From positions 1 to 46,952 of the forward strand of contig CAKREH010000027.1 of NCBI GenBank assembly GCA_934317215.1: 46,952 bases of DNA, in the 5' to 3' direction. The stretch is from an uncultured Roseburia sp. GTDB lineage: Bacteria > Bacillota > Clostridia > Lachnospirales > Lachnospiraceae. The notes under the pieces are model-generated. The model was not told the origin of the DNA and did no database searches. It worked only from the letters and a program-made list of their open reading frames with translations. The position numbers were made by a program, and so were the translations under genes. Below are positions 1 to 8,024 of this stretch, in pieces (within the stretch, counting starts at the first letter, position 1; every line of letters starts with the position of its first letter).

Positions 1-1
1 C

Positions 2-58
2 CTAGGGTATCAAACGCCTGTACAATATCGGGAAAATAACCTAAAAAAATTTGTCTGA
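2..58 (+). CDS. C-terminal end of an IS3-family transposase (partial, runs off the window start)
   Basis: The frame starting at base 2 reads LGYQTPVQYRENN and stops with TGA at 56-58. This resembles the last residues of the DDE transposase (orfB) of IS3/IS150-type elements, whose C-termini commonly read LxYxTPxxYR. Only about 18 residues are visible, so the assignment rests on one short motif. The right end of the element would follow directly, possibly finishing near the GTGTTGACA at 63-71, after which IS110-type coding sequence begins. Confidence 0.5.
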   Translation, partial: LGYQTPVQYRENNLKKFV

Positions 59-365
59 AAAAGTGTTGACAATCCATCCAAACAAGCTGCTTGCTTTTGC
101 AGGTCTGGATCCTTCTGTTTATCAGTCTGGTAACTTTCAGGCTAAGACAACAAGGATGTCCAAACGTGGCTCTCGTGTATTACGATATGCCCTTGTAAAT
201 GCAGCTTGGAACGTTGTCAGAAACAACGCAACCTTCAAGGCTTATTATGATGCCAAGAGGGCTGAAGGCCGGTCTCATTACAATGCACTTGGGCACTGTG
301 CCGGCAAGCTTGTCAGAGTCATCTGGAAGATGCTCACTGACGAAGTAGAATTTAACCTCGAATAA
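51..365 (+). pseudogene. Truncated IS110-family transposase, C-terminal part
   Basis: The translation contains LLAFAGLDPSVYQSG, TRMSKRGSRVLRYAL and a C-terminal LVRVIWKML, the hallmarks of the C-terminal (transposase_20, IS116/IS110/IS902) domain that binds DNA and carries the catalytic serine. The N-terminal RuvC-like DEDD domain of about 200 residues is missing and an in-frame stop lies at 42-44, so this is a dead fragment. It begins where an IS3-type element seems to end, suggesting that element inserted into an older IS110 copy. The first few residues (51-71) probably belong to the IS3 end. Downstream bases to about 500 hold no gene and may be the old IS110 right end. Confidence 0.85.
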
Positions 366-550
366 GAGGTCTGTATACCAATATCGATAGATTTTGAAAA
401 AGCACCCTAAGGGAGCTCTATTAAAGTTACCCTTTTTTACCACCGATATGAAAAAGAAATTTTTTGCTAATTTATGGTTGACTTTTCATAGCTGGTCTCC
501 ATTTCCAACTCTTTTATTTTATCTATCCTGTCCCAAAAGTCAAGAATATG

Positions 551-559
551 TGCTATACT
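551..559 (+). promoter_or_regulatory. Extended -10 promoter of the LUD gene
   Basis: TGC-TATACT at 551-559 fits an extended -10 (TGN before the hexamer). No good -35 is seen 17 bases upstream, which is normal for extended -10 promoters. It lies 75 bases before the start codon. Confidence 0.5.
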
Positions 560-633
560 AAAAGAAGCACACAGTGACATTAAGACTGCCAAAGTGCGAT
601 CCAATGTCAAATACGATAAAAAGGAGTACATGT

Positions 634-1275
634 ATGGATACAATCAAAAGCAACTACCATGAAACACTTGCTGCAACAGTGATCAAAAACCTCGAAAAAC
701 GCCAGATGGAAGGCTACTACTGCCCAACCGTAGAAGACGCAGAAAAACTTGCATTTTCATTCTTAAAAGATGGGCAGAACGTATCTTTCGGCGGCTCCAT
801 GACCTTAGAAGAGACTGGCATGCTGACAGCGCTCCGCCATGATCCTTCCATTCATCTGATCGACCGTTCCACCGCAAAAACAACGGAAGAGACAAAAAAA
901 ATGTATCACGACGCTCTTTCCAGTGACGTATATTTTATGAGTACCAATGCAATCACAACTGATGGCGAACTTGTCAACATCGACGGAACCGGAAACCGTG
1001 TTGCCGCACTGATCTATGGTCCGGAAACGGTTATTATTTTAGCCGGCATGAATAAGATTGCCGCGAATGTAGACGAGGCTCTGAGCCGTGTACATAATGT
1101 TGCCACAGCGCAAAACTGTATCCGCCTCGGCAAAAAAACACCTTGTGCCATAACCGGCGTCTGCGCAGACTGTCTTTCCCCAGACTGTATCTGTAATCAG
1201 GTTGTCATCACCAGAAGAAGTGGAATCAAAGGACGTATCAAAGTACTTTTGATTGGAGAATCTTTCGGTTATTAA
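634..1275 (+). CDS. LUD-domain (LutB/LutC-like, DUF162) protein
   Basis: A 213-residue protein of the LUD family, related to the lactate-utilisation proteins LutB/LutC. It has the family signature VSFGGSMTLEETGM near residues 50-65 and DGELVNIDGTGNRVAAL near 125. The start ATG at 634 is preceded by AAGGAG at 621-626; the frame is open 20 codons further upstream but without a ribosome site. The C-terminal part has a cysteine cluster (CAITGVCADCLSPDCIC) that could bind a metal or Fe-S centre. Free-standing LUD proteins of this type are common in Clostridia, usually without a lutA partner, and none is adjacent here. The substrate is unknown; annotation as lactate utilisation protein is by family only. 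Confidence 0.85.
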   Translation: MDTIKSNYHETLAATVIKNLEKRQMEGYYCPTVEDAEKLAFSFLKDGQNVSFGGSMTLEETGMLTALRHDPSIHLIDRSTAKTTEETKKMYHDALSSDVYFMSTNAITTDGELVNIDGTGNRVAALIYGPETVIILAGMNKIAANVDEALSRVHNVATAQNCIRLGKKTPCAITGVCADCLSPDCICNQVVITRRSGIKGRIKVLLIGESFGY

Positions 1276-1281
1276 TCAAAA

Positions 1282-1346
1282 AGAACCGTGAAAATATGAA
1301 TTTTTCAGTTTGTTAACTGTTTTTCATATTTTACGGTTCCTTTTTT
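1282..1346 (+). terminator. Intrinsic terminator between converging genes
   Basis: GAACCGTGAAAATATGAA (1283-1300) pairs with TTCATATTTTACGGTTC (1323-1339), followed by CTTTTTT. On the other strand the hairpin is followed by CTTTTTGATT, so it can serve both the LUD gene (+) and the PilZ gene (-). Confidence 0.85.
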
Positions 1347-1377
1347 CTTATCTTTTCAAAATAATTTCCCATGGCTT

Positions 1378-1932
1378 CTATTTCTTTTTTGTAACCATTT
1401 TACATCCATACTCTTCTGTCTCCGGATTACTGTTCTGTTTGCGAACTACTTTATACTCATAACGCATGCCTGAATCGGTCACATCCATATAAAGCTGTAC
1501 CTGCATTCCAATATCCAGACAGCCGGAAATCCCTTTAAACAATACACCATTTGCACTCATATTTTTTACAGTAACCGATATCGGTTTGCGAAGTATGATC
1601 ATATTATTTTTTATCCTGATACCCTCAATTTTGCCAGATGTCTCTATCTCATACCGTTCAAATTTTCTGCCCTTTTTCTGTTCTTCATCGTACAGCGCGA
1701 TCGACATTTCATTCGCAATTACTGCCCCCTGTACAGTGCCTAAATAAGAATATATTTTATTATCCAGAAAAACCAGAAGCTCCACTGATTCTTTGGGGCG
1801 GTATGCCATTGCACTTGCCCGTACTTTGATGATATTTGTTATAAGATTATGTCCAAGAATGACTGTATCCGCAATCACATTGTTCTTTTTCTGTTCGCGG
1901 ATAATTACCCTGCAGCTTTTCAAATTAATCAT
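1378..1932 (-). CDS. PilZ-domain protein
   Basis: A 184-residue cytoplasmic protein. The N-terminal ~90 residues match no motif I know but are placed like the YcgR-N/PilZN regions that precede PilZ domains. The C-terminal half has the PilZ signature: an arginine-rich start (KKGRKFERYEIE, about residues 86-97) and NMSANGVLFKG (about 123-133), corresponding to RxxxR and (D/N)xSxxG that bind cyclic di-GMP. The usual first arginine pair is spaced as R-K-F-E-R, consistent with binding. The ribosome site is GGAG about 10 bases before the ATG. It likely couples c-di-GMP to motility or surface properties; the chemoreceptor nearby is consistent with that but unlinked transcriptionally. Confidence 0.8.
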   Translation of the reverse strand: MINLKSCRVIIREQKKNNVIADTVILGHNLITNIIKVRASAMAYRPKESVELLVFLDNKIYSYLGTVQGAVIANEMSIALYDEEQKKGRKFERYEIETSGKIEGIRIKNNMIILRKPISVTVKNMSANGVLFKGISGCLDIGMQVQLYMDVTDSGMRYEYKVVRKQNSNPETEEYGCKMVTKKK

Positions 1933-2278
1933 AAAATATCATCTCCATTCTTCCTGTTTTATATATTTTGATTGTTATTCCAAATTTGTATTCCATGCAT
2001 CTTTTCTCATATTATAAACATATTTATTCATTTCTGCAATACCATGCTCTCTGACCGGATATATTTCAATAAATTGTCCGTTACTGTTCACTCGCACCTC
2101 GTTCCAGTAACGGATTTTGCCAATGCTTCGCATTCCAAATCGGCAAAATCTGCTGCCACCACGGTATCATACGGCATTTTCAGTTCAGAAAATGCCTGCC
2201 TGTGAACAAGTAACAATTGTCCACCTTACAAATATATCTGTTGTCATGGTGAAATATATCGAAAATACACATTTCTAC
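1933..2278. other. Intergenic stretch dominated by one dispersed repeat copy
   Basis: About 350 bases without a convincing gene. It holds the upstream region of the PilZ gene, an AT-rich segment, and copy 1 of a ~130-bp structured repeat (2081-2208). Apparent reading frames on either strand here are translations of the repeat. Confidence 0.7.
2081..2208 (-). repeat. Dispersed multi-hairpin repeat, copy 1
   Basis: Nearly identical (about 5 differences) to 7884-8012. Internal inverted repeats: CCGTTACTG (2078-2086) with CAGTAACGG; GATTTTGCC with GGCAAAATC; GGCATTTT with AAAATGCC; TTCAC with GTGAA enclosing all. Three hairpins inside a closing stem suggest a folded RNA or DNA element. On the minus strand both copies keep a 29-codon open frame beginning MPYDTVVAADFADLECEA (copy 1: 2177 to 2088), without a ribosome site. 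The copy lies downstream of the rpsU terminator. Confidence 0.85.
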
Positions 2279-2314
2279 AGAAAAAAAGACTACCGCATAT
2301 GCGGTAGTCTTTTT
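2279..2314 (-). terminator. Terminator of rpsU
   Basis: GACTACCGCAT/ATGCGGTAGTC is a perfect hairpin with A-runs before and T-runs after on both strands, so it terminates in either direction. It lies 17 bases after the rpsU stop. Confidence 0.85.
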
Positions 2315-2330
2315 ACACTACAACCAATTC

Positions 2331-2507
2331 TTAGTTGTATTTTCTTTTTCTAGCTGCTTCAGATTTTTTCTTACGTTTTACGCTTGGTTTCTCGTAATGT
2401 TCTCTTTTACGAATCTCCTGCTGGATACCTGCTTTTGCGCAGTTTCTTTTGAAACGACGTAAAGCGCTATCTAAAGTCTCGTTTTCTTTTACAATTACAC
2501 TAGACAT
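2331..2507 (-). CDS. rpsU: 30S ribosomal protein S21
   Basis: A 58-residue basic protein, the normal length for bS21: it starts MSSVIVKENETLDSALRRF, continues with the conserved KRNCAKAGIQQEIRKREHYEKPS, and ends in a lysine/arginine-rich tail. It binds the 30S platform near the anti-Shine-Dalgarno region of 16S rRNA and supports initiation. A GGAGG lies 14 bases before the ATG and an AGGTG 8 bases before it. The gene stands alone between its own promoter and terminator; in many Clostridia it is linked to yqeY, which is not seen here. Confidence 0.97.
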   Translation of the reverse strand: MSSVIVKENETLDSALRRFKRNCAKAGIQQEIRKREHYEKPSVKRKKKSEAARKRKYN

Positions 2508-2585
2508 TATCTCACACCTAACCTCCCTCCAGTTGCGTATTGTGCATATTCAACTGTTTGGGTAATATTTATTGCACTATATAAG

Positions 2586-2613
2586 ATTATAACATATTTC
2601 CCCAGTTCGTCAA
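2586..2613 (-). promoter_or_regulatory. Sigma-A promoter of rpsU
   Basis: On the minus strand TTGACG (2608-2613), a 16-base spacer and TATAAT (2586-2591), about 80 bases before the rpsU ATG. Confidence 0.8.
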
Positions 2614-2619
2614 CCTATT

Positions 2620-2652
2620 TTTGAAATAATTTCAAATTTTTATTTGAAATTA
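2620..2652 (-). terminator. AT-rich terminator-like hairpin after the secreted Ig-like gene
   Basis: AATAATTTCAAAT pairs with ATTTGAAATTATT just at the stop of the gene at 2650; the trailing T-run is imperfect (TTTCAAAAAT), so termination strength is uncertain. Confidence 0.45.
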
Positions 2653-3540
2653 TTTTACGGTAATCTGAACTTTAACAGTTTTCCCATTCGCTGTGACAAG
2701 AATGGTTGTCTTTCCCTTCCGAATGCCCCGGACAACACCTTTACTGTTTACTGCAGCGACTTTCTTGTTCTTAGACTGATATGCTATTTGGGTTTTTGGC
2801 ATTGCAGTGGCTTTGATCGTCGCTTTTTTCCCCTTGTTTATAGCAAGCGATGTCTTAGTCACATCCAATGTTTTTCCTGAGAATAAAACAACTGCAGGTG
2901 TATATTCCTTTTCTGATCTGTTAAGATAATACCAGCATCCACCGTTTTTTCCATTCTCATAATTTTGCTTTACAACTGATTTCTTATCTACAGTAAGTGT
3001 CACATCATCAACATAAATACTTCCCTTATATGCCTTATTAAAACCAGAGATAAACAGATGTCCATACACACTTCCCTTTGATGCAGAAATCCTGTCACAG
3101 TTATCCAAAGGTATTTTCACATTGACAACATAAAAATCACCATATTTTTTTACTTCTTTCGAATTCTTATCATAAGAATATCCTTCTTTCGAAGACTGTG
3201 CCATTCCGGCATATGTATTGCCATTTTTGCCTGTAAAAAAATTAACTGCAGGTTTTACCCACATTCTTCCAGTTTCCATATAAACGGCTGGTACATAAAT
3301 TTTTGTCTGAAATACATAAGTCTTTCCAAAAGTAATTTTTTTATTGGAAATCAGGCTTTTTACATATATCCCGCTGTCATCTCCACTTGCTGCATTCCTG
3401 GCAAAATCAACATTTATCTCTAATGCTTTTGTTTTCGCAGCAGCTACTACTTCATTGCTTTCACCTGCAAAAATACATGTAAACATCATTGCAAATGCCA
3501 TAACCACAGCAATTATCTTTTCCTTTATTTTCATCTGCAT
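2650..3540 (-). CDS. Secreted protein with CBM-like and bacterial Ig-like (Big_2) domains
   Basis: A 296-residue exported protein. Residues 1-34 form a signal peptide (KIKEK charged start, hydrophobic core, cleavage near VVAAA). Residues ~40-190 look like a jelly-roll carbohydrate-binding module of the CBM4/9 type, ending with the typical GSIYVDDVTLTV strand. Residues ~225-296 form a Big_2 domain (KGKKATIKATAMP, KVAAVNSKGVVRGIRKGKTTI). There is no LPXTG or transmembrane anchor, so it is probably released or wall-bound by charge. The start is supported by GGAG 7 bases upstream. It lies 23 bases after the chemoreceptor gene and may be co-transcribed. The ligand is unknown. Confidence 0.75.
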   Translation of the reverse strand: MQMKIKEKIIAVVMAFAMMFTCIFAGESNEVVAAAKTKALEINVDFARNAASGDDSGIYVKSLISNKKITFGKTYVFQTKIYVPAVYMETGRMWVKPAVNFFTGKNGNTYAGMAQSSKEGYSYDKNSKEVKKYGDFYVVNVKIPLDNCDRISASKGSVYGHLFISGFNKAYKGSIYVDDVTLTVDKKSVVKQNYENGKNGGCWYYLNRSEKEYTPAVVLFSGKTLDVTKTSLAINKGKKATIKATAMPKTQIAYQSKNKKVAAVNSKGVVRGIRKGKTTILVTANGKTVKVQITVK

Positions 3541-3563
3541 TTTCTCTCCTCTGTATTAAACAT

Positions 3564-4853
3564 TTAACGCAGTTTAAAACATTCTACAAGACCCTCTAAG
3601 GAATCTGCCTCTGCAGAAAGTTCTTCACTGGTAGCAGATGTTTCTTCCGATGCTGCAGAGTTGCTCTGGATTGCATCACTGATCTGTTTTGTGCTGTTCT
3701 CGATCTGTTTCACGAAATCAGCTTCACGGTCAGATGCAGTACGAATCGTTGCTACCTCACCCACAATAGCATCCAGTTCGTTCAGAACATCCGTCAGGGA
3801 TTCCGCAGTCTGCTGTGTTACCTGATTACCGTGTTCTACTTCATTCTGGTTCTCTGTCAAAAGCTGTTTTGACGTATCTGCAGAATTTGCACTGCTCTCA
3901 GCAAGCATACGGATCTGCTCTGCAACAACTGCAAATCCTTTTCCTGCCTCACCGGCTCTTGCTGCCTCAATAGATGCATTTAAGGACAACAGATTTGTCT
4001 GTGATGCAATACTCTCGATTTCTTCGATAACCTGTCCGATTTCCTTGGATGTCACGGAAATACGCTCCATTGCCTCTGTCAGTTCTGTCATTTTCTGCTG
4101 GCTTACCACTGCTGTTGTTCCAACGTCTTTCGCTTTATCATGTACAATATCAATCGACTTACTTGTTCCAAGAATCTGTTCTGTGATTTCTGAAACGCTC
4201 TGTGCTAAAGAATCAACAGCCACCGCCTGATCCGTTGCATTTTTGGCAAGATCCTGCGCGCTGACAGCAAGCTGCTCCGATCCCTGTGCCACCTGATTCG
4301 AAGACTCACGGATTGATCTCAACGTGTTACTGACATGCTCTGTTGTTGCAATTAATTTTTTATGAACTGTTTCAAACTCTCCCACATACGCATCTTTGCA
4401 TCCGGATTCCACCGTATAATCACCTTTTGCAAATGCATCCAGAATATGATTAAGATCTCTTATAATCCGTTGCAGCGTAGTTGCTGTTTTGCGAAAAGCT
4501 TCTGCAAGTTCTCCGATCTCATCCTCTGACTGATAAGCAATTTCAATATCAAGTTCTCCACCAGAGATTTTTTCTGCCGCACTGCTTAGTTCCCTGACTG
4601 GTTCTACAATATAGTGTATCAGCATCTTAGCCCGTGTCAATGTTGCCAGAATACTGCAGACCGTTATGATCGCAATCACAACAATGCCTCCGGCAAGCAC
4701 AAAATTCTCTGTTGCGGACGGAACAATTTTTACTGCAAACATTAAAAACACTGCAAGTGCCACGCTGACCACATATAAAACTATGATCATTTTAAAGCTT
4801 CCGTCTACCTTATCTTTAATACTCTTATTTTTAAATTCCATTTCTTTATCCAT
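3564..4853 (-). CDS. Methyl-accepting chemotaxis protein lacking an extracellular sensor domain
   Basis: A 429-residue chemoreceptor. Two transmembrane helices (about residues 22-42 and 50-72) are separated by only a few residues, so there is no external ligand domain. HAMP follows (~73-125) with a second HAMP-like segment (~130-180), then the long signalling coiled coil with the conserved hairpin tip ESIASQTNLLSLNASIEAAR and GKGFAVVAEQIRMLAESS. No CheR-docking pentapeptide is present at the C-terminus. The ribosome site GGAGG is 6 bases from the ATG. It presumably signals to CheA through CheW, sensing a cytoplasmic or membrane cue. Confidence 0.93.
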   Translation of the reverse strand: MDKEMEFKNKSIKDKVDGSFKMIIVLYVVSVALAVFLMFAVKIVPSATENFVLAGGIVVIAIITVCSILATLTRAKMLIHYIVEPVRELSSAAEKISGGELDIEIAYQSEDEIGELAEAFRKTATTLQRIIRDLNHILDAFAKGDYTVESGCKDAYVGEFETVHKKLIATTEHVSNTLRSIRESSNQVAQGSEQLAVSAQDLAKNATDQAVAVDSLAQSVSEITEQILGTSKSIDIVHDKAKDVGTTAVVSQQKMTELTEAMERISVTSKEIGQVIEEIESIASQTNLLSLNASIEAARAGEAGKGFAVVAEQIRMLAESSANSADTSKQLLTENQNEVEHGNQVTQQTAESLTDVLNELDAIVGEVATIRTASDREADFVKQIENSTKQISDAIQSNSAASEETSATSEELSAEADSLEGLVECFKLR

Positions 4854-4927
4854 CTTTTGCCTCCATAGCTAAAAAGCTGTCATCTTCCGTGATTCTTCAG
4901 TTGCGGGACAATCATGCAAAACAGATT

Positions 4928-7588
4928 TTAGGAAAGCTGCGCCTCAAGTGCTGTTTTTGCCTCGGCGATCGCATCCGGAATACCAGCCGGATTTTTACCT
5001 CCCGCCTGTGCCATATTCGGACGTCCGCCGCCGCCACCGCCGACTTTTCCTGCAATGCTCCTGATCAGATTTCCTGCATGTGCTCCCTGTTTCATTGCTG
5101 CGTCTGTAGCCATAACGATCAGATTTACTTTTCCTTCGCAGGAAGAAGCAAGTACGATCACGCCCTCACCAAGCTGTTCTTTTAACTGATCTCCAAGATC
5201 ACGCAGACCATTCATATCTACACCGTCTACGGCGGAAGCAAGTAATTTCAGACCTTTTACTTCCACAACCTGATCCATGACATCTCCAAGCGCCTCTTTT
5301 GCCGCTTTGCTCTTCAATGACTCATTTTCGCTGGTCAGTGCTTTGATTTCTGCCTGCATATGCTCGATTTTCTCTGTTAATGTCGCCGGTGTTGCCTTTG
5401 CCGCTTTGGCTGCCTCTAAAAGTTCTTTCTCTAAATTGCGGTAATAAGCAAATACGTTGTCTCCGGTCAGTGCCTCGATTCTGCGGACGCCTGCTGCCAC
5501 ACCATTTTCAGAGATGATCTTGAATGCTGCTATTTCGGATGTATTTTTTACATGAGTACCGCCACAGAATTCTTTGGAGAAATCTCCCATGGATACCACG
5601 CGGACAGTCTCACCATATTTTTCACCAAATAAAGCCATGGCTCCTGTCTTTTTCGCCTCATCTACGGTCATTACATCTGTGCGGACCGGAATTGCCTCTG
5701 CGATTTTGTCATTGACGATCTTTTCTACTTTTTCAAGTTCTTCCGGTGTCATTGCCGCAAAATGGCTGAAATCGAAACGGGTACGCTCGCCATCCTGATA
5801 AGAACCTGCCTGCTCTACGTGGGTTCCTAATACTTCACGCAGTGCTTTCTGCAGTAAATGTGTTGCGGAATGGTTCTTGCAGATCTTTGCACGGAGTGCT
5901 GCATCTACCGAAAGATCTGCCTCATCTCCTGTTTTCATCATACCGGAGATCATCTTTCCGACATGTCCTACTTTTCCGCCAAGTAATTTGATCGTATCCT
6001 CTACCTGGAATTCTCCGGCTGCAGTGCGGATGATACCCTTATCTCCCTGCTGTCCACCCATGGTAGCATAGAATGGAGTCTGTTCTACGATCACGGTTCC
6101 AACCTCTCCATCGGATAATGCCTCAACGATCTCCGTCTCTGTGGTAAGTACGGTAATTTTTGACTTGCAGTTTAAGGAATCATAGCCTACAAACTCTGTG
6201 GTAACAGAAGGATCGACAGACTCATATACTGTCTCATCAGCGCCCATGTAATTTGTCACTTTGCGGGCTTTTCTCGCTGTGGTACGCTGTACTTCCATCG
6301 CCTTTTTAAATCCCTCTTCATCGACAGAAAATCCTTTTTCTTCGAGAATCTCCTGTGTCAGATCCATCGGGAATCCATAAGTATCATAAAGTTTAAATGC
6401 ATTCTCACCGGAAAGAACCTTTACGCCGTCTGCTTCCATCTGTTTTTCCATATCAGAAAGGATGGAAAGTCCCTGATCAATCGTTTTTCCAAATTTTTCT
6501 TCTTCCTGGGATAATACTTTAAAGATAAAATCTTTTTTCTCTTCAAGTTCCGGATAACCATCCTTGCTCTCATCGATTACGGTAGCAGCCAGTTTTGCCA
6601 TGAAGATACCGTCAATGCCGAGCATTCTTCCATGTCTTGCTGCACGGCGGATGATACGGCGGAGTACATAGCCGCGTCCCTCATTGGAAGGCATGATACC
6701 ATCGGAGATCATAAACGTTGCAGAACGGATATGATCAGTGATCAGACGGATGGACACATCATCTAATGCATCTACCTGATATTTTTTGCCGGACATCTCA
6801 CATACCTTGTCGCGGATTGCTTTCATGGTATCAATATCAAATACGGAATCTACATCCTGCATCACAACAGCCAGACGCTCTAATCCCATACCGGTATCAA
6901 TGTTTTTCTGCGCAAGCTCTGTGTAACCGCCCTTACCGTCGCCCTCGAACTGGGTAAATACGTTGTTCCATACCTCCATGAAACGGTCACAGTCACAGCC
7001 TACTTTACAGTCCGGTCTGCCGCAGCCATATTTCTCTCCACGGTCATAATAGATCTCTGAACAAGGACCGCAAGGACCAGCGCCATGCTCCCAGAAGTTA
7101 TCACATTCTCCGGTCTCCGGATCACGGTAAAATCTGGTGATCTTCTCTGCCGGAACACCTACTTCTTTGTTCCAGATCTCGAATGCCTCATCATCCTCTC
7201 CGTAAATAGACGGATACAGTCTGTCCTCTTCAAGACCGAGAACCTGTGTTAAAAATTCCCATGACCAGTGGATTGCTTCATGTTTAAAATAATCACCAAA
7301 TGAGAAATTACCAAGCATCTCAAAAAATGTCAGATGACGCGCTGTCTTACCGACATTCTCAATATCGCCGGTACGGATACACTTCTGACATGTGGTTACC
7401 CTTCTTCTCGGCGGTATTTCCTGACCTGTGAAATATGGCTTAAGCGGTGCCATACCTGCATTAATCAATAGTAAACTGTTATCATTGTGTGGTACCAATG
7501 AAAAACTCTTCATCGCAAGATGTCCCTTGCTTTCAAAAAACTCAAGATACATTCTGCGCAATTCATTTTCTCCGTAAAACTTCTTCAC
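4928..7588 (-). CDS. alaS: Alanine--tRNA ligase
   Basis: An 886-residue alanyl-tRNA synthetase, full length. It has the class II catalytic core (motif 2 region TARHLTFFEMLGNFSFGDYF; motif 3 GRGYVLRRIIRRAARHGR), the editing domain with HSATHLLQ near residue 560 and CGGTH near 660, and a C-terminal C-Ala domain with a glycine-rich VGGGGGGRPNMAQAGG. The start chosen is GTG at 7588, preceded by GGAGG 8 bases upstream; a TTG five codons earlier overlaps that ribosome site and is unlikely. It is preceded by a 50-residue membrane protein that shares its promoter. Confidence 0.97.
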   Translation of the reverse strand: MKKFYGENELRRMYLEFFESKGHLAMKSFSLVPHNDNSLLLINAGMAPLKPYFTGQEIPPRRRVTTCQKCIRTGDIENVGKTARHLTFFEMLGNFSFGDYFKHEAIHWSWEFLTQVLGLEEDRLYPSIYGEDDEAFEIWNKEVGVPAEKITRFYRDPETGECDNFWEHGAGPCGPCSEIYYDRGEKYGCGRPDCKVGCDCDRFMEVWNNVFTQFEGDGKGGYTELAQKNIDTGMGLERLAVVMQDVDSVFDIDTMKAIRDKVCEMSGKKYQVDALDDVSIRLITDHIRSATFMISDGIMPSNEGRGYVLRRIIRRAARHGRMLGIDGIFMAKLAATVIDESKDGYPELEEKKDFIFKVLSQEEEKFGKTIDQGLSILSDMEKQMEADGVKVLSGENAFKLYDTYGFPMDLTQEILEEKGFSVDEEGFKKAMEVQRTTARKARKVTNYMGADETVYESVDPSVTTEFVGYDSLNCKSKITVLTTETEIVEALSDGEVGTVIVEQTPFYATMGGQQGDKGIIRTAAGEFQVEDTIKLLGGKVGHVGKMISGMMKTGDEADLSVDAALRAKICKNHSATHLLQKALREVLGTHVEQAGSYQDGERTRFDFSHFAAMTPEELEKVEKIVNDKIAEAIPVRTDVMTVDEAKKTGAMALFGEKYGETVRVVSMGDFSKEFCGGTHVKNTSEIAAFKIISENGVAAGVRRIEALTGDNVFAYYRNLEKELLEAAKAAKATPATLTEKIEHMQAEIKALTSENESLKSKAAKEALGDVMDQVVEVKGLKLLASAVDGVDMNGLRDLGDQLKEQLGEGVIVLASSCEGKVNLIVMATDAAMKQGAHAGNLIRSIAGKVGGGGGGRPNMAQAGGKNPAGIPDAIAEAKTALEAQLS

Positions 7589-7653
7589 GACAAGTTCCTC
7601 CAACGTTGTATAAATTATTTCATGCCCTGTCTTTTTGCAGGGTCACGACGGCA

Positions 7654-7806
7654 TTATTCTTTTCCGGCATTTTCGGAAGCTGCAGTGTCTTTTTTCGCTT
7701 TGCTTTTCTCTGCCCATTTTCTGCCGGCAAATACTCCAGCAACTGCAACAACTGCAAGAATTACCATTATTAACACATAATGTACAAACCATCCAAATAC
7801 TGCCAT
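7654..7806 (-). CDS. Small single-span membrane protein upstream of alaS
   Basis: A 50-residue protein not previously obvious because of its size: it begins MAVFGWFVHYVLIMVILAVV, with one transmembrane helix (residues ~8-28), then a positive segment (GRKWAEKSKAKK) and a polar tail ending ENAGKE. Positive residues after the helix predict an N-out, C-in topology. AGGGG lies 7 bases before the ATG. A strong promoter lies 37 bases upstream and only 65 bases separate it from alaS, so the two are probably one transcript. The function is unknown. Confidence 0.75.
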   Translation of the reverse strand: MAVFGWFVHYVLIMVILAVVAVAGVFAGRKWAEKSKAKKDTAASENAGKE

Positions 7807-7842
7807 AAATACCCCTGCCTTTCTATCTTCTATAACTTATTC

Positions 7843-7872
7843 AGTATAACGCACTTTTTTCCTATGCGTCAA
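7843..7872 (-). promoter_or_regulatory. Promoter of the small membrane protein-alaS unit
   Basis: Minus-strand TTGACG (7867-7872), an 18-base spacer and TATACT (7843-7848). No T-box motif is seen between it and alaS. Confidence 0.75.
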
Positions 7873-7883
7873 GCGTTAACATG

Positions 7884-8012
7884 TTACTATTCACTCGTAC
7901 CTCGTTCCAGTAACGGATTTTGCCGATGCTTCGCATTCCAAATCGGCAAAATCTGCTGCCACCACTGTATCATACGGCATTTTCAGTTCAGAAAAATGCC
8001 TGCCTGTGAACA
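7884..8012 (-). repeat. Dispersed multi-hairpin repeat, copy 2
   Basis: The second copy of the element at 2081-2208, differing at about five positions. It begins 12 bases after the stop of the hydrolase gene at 8025 on the minus strand, so it would form its 3' untranslated region. The minus-strand 29-codon frame runs from 7980 to 7891 and differs from copy 1 at three codons, one of them silent. Confidence 0.85.
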
Positions 8013-8024
8013 GCAGCATTAACA

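Noticed and set aside
1972..2205. Plus-strand open frames of 70-80 codons in the rpsU-PilZ gap
   Set aside because: They run through the dispersed repeat and have no ribosome site; the same peptide appears wherever the repeat occurs.
7589..7653. T-box control of alaS
   Set aside because: Neither the T-box sequence nor a terminator is visible upstream of alaS.
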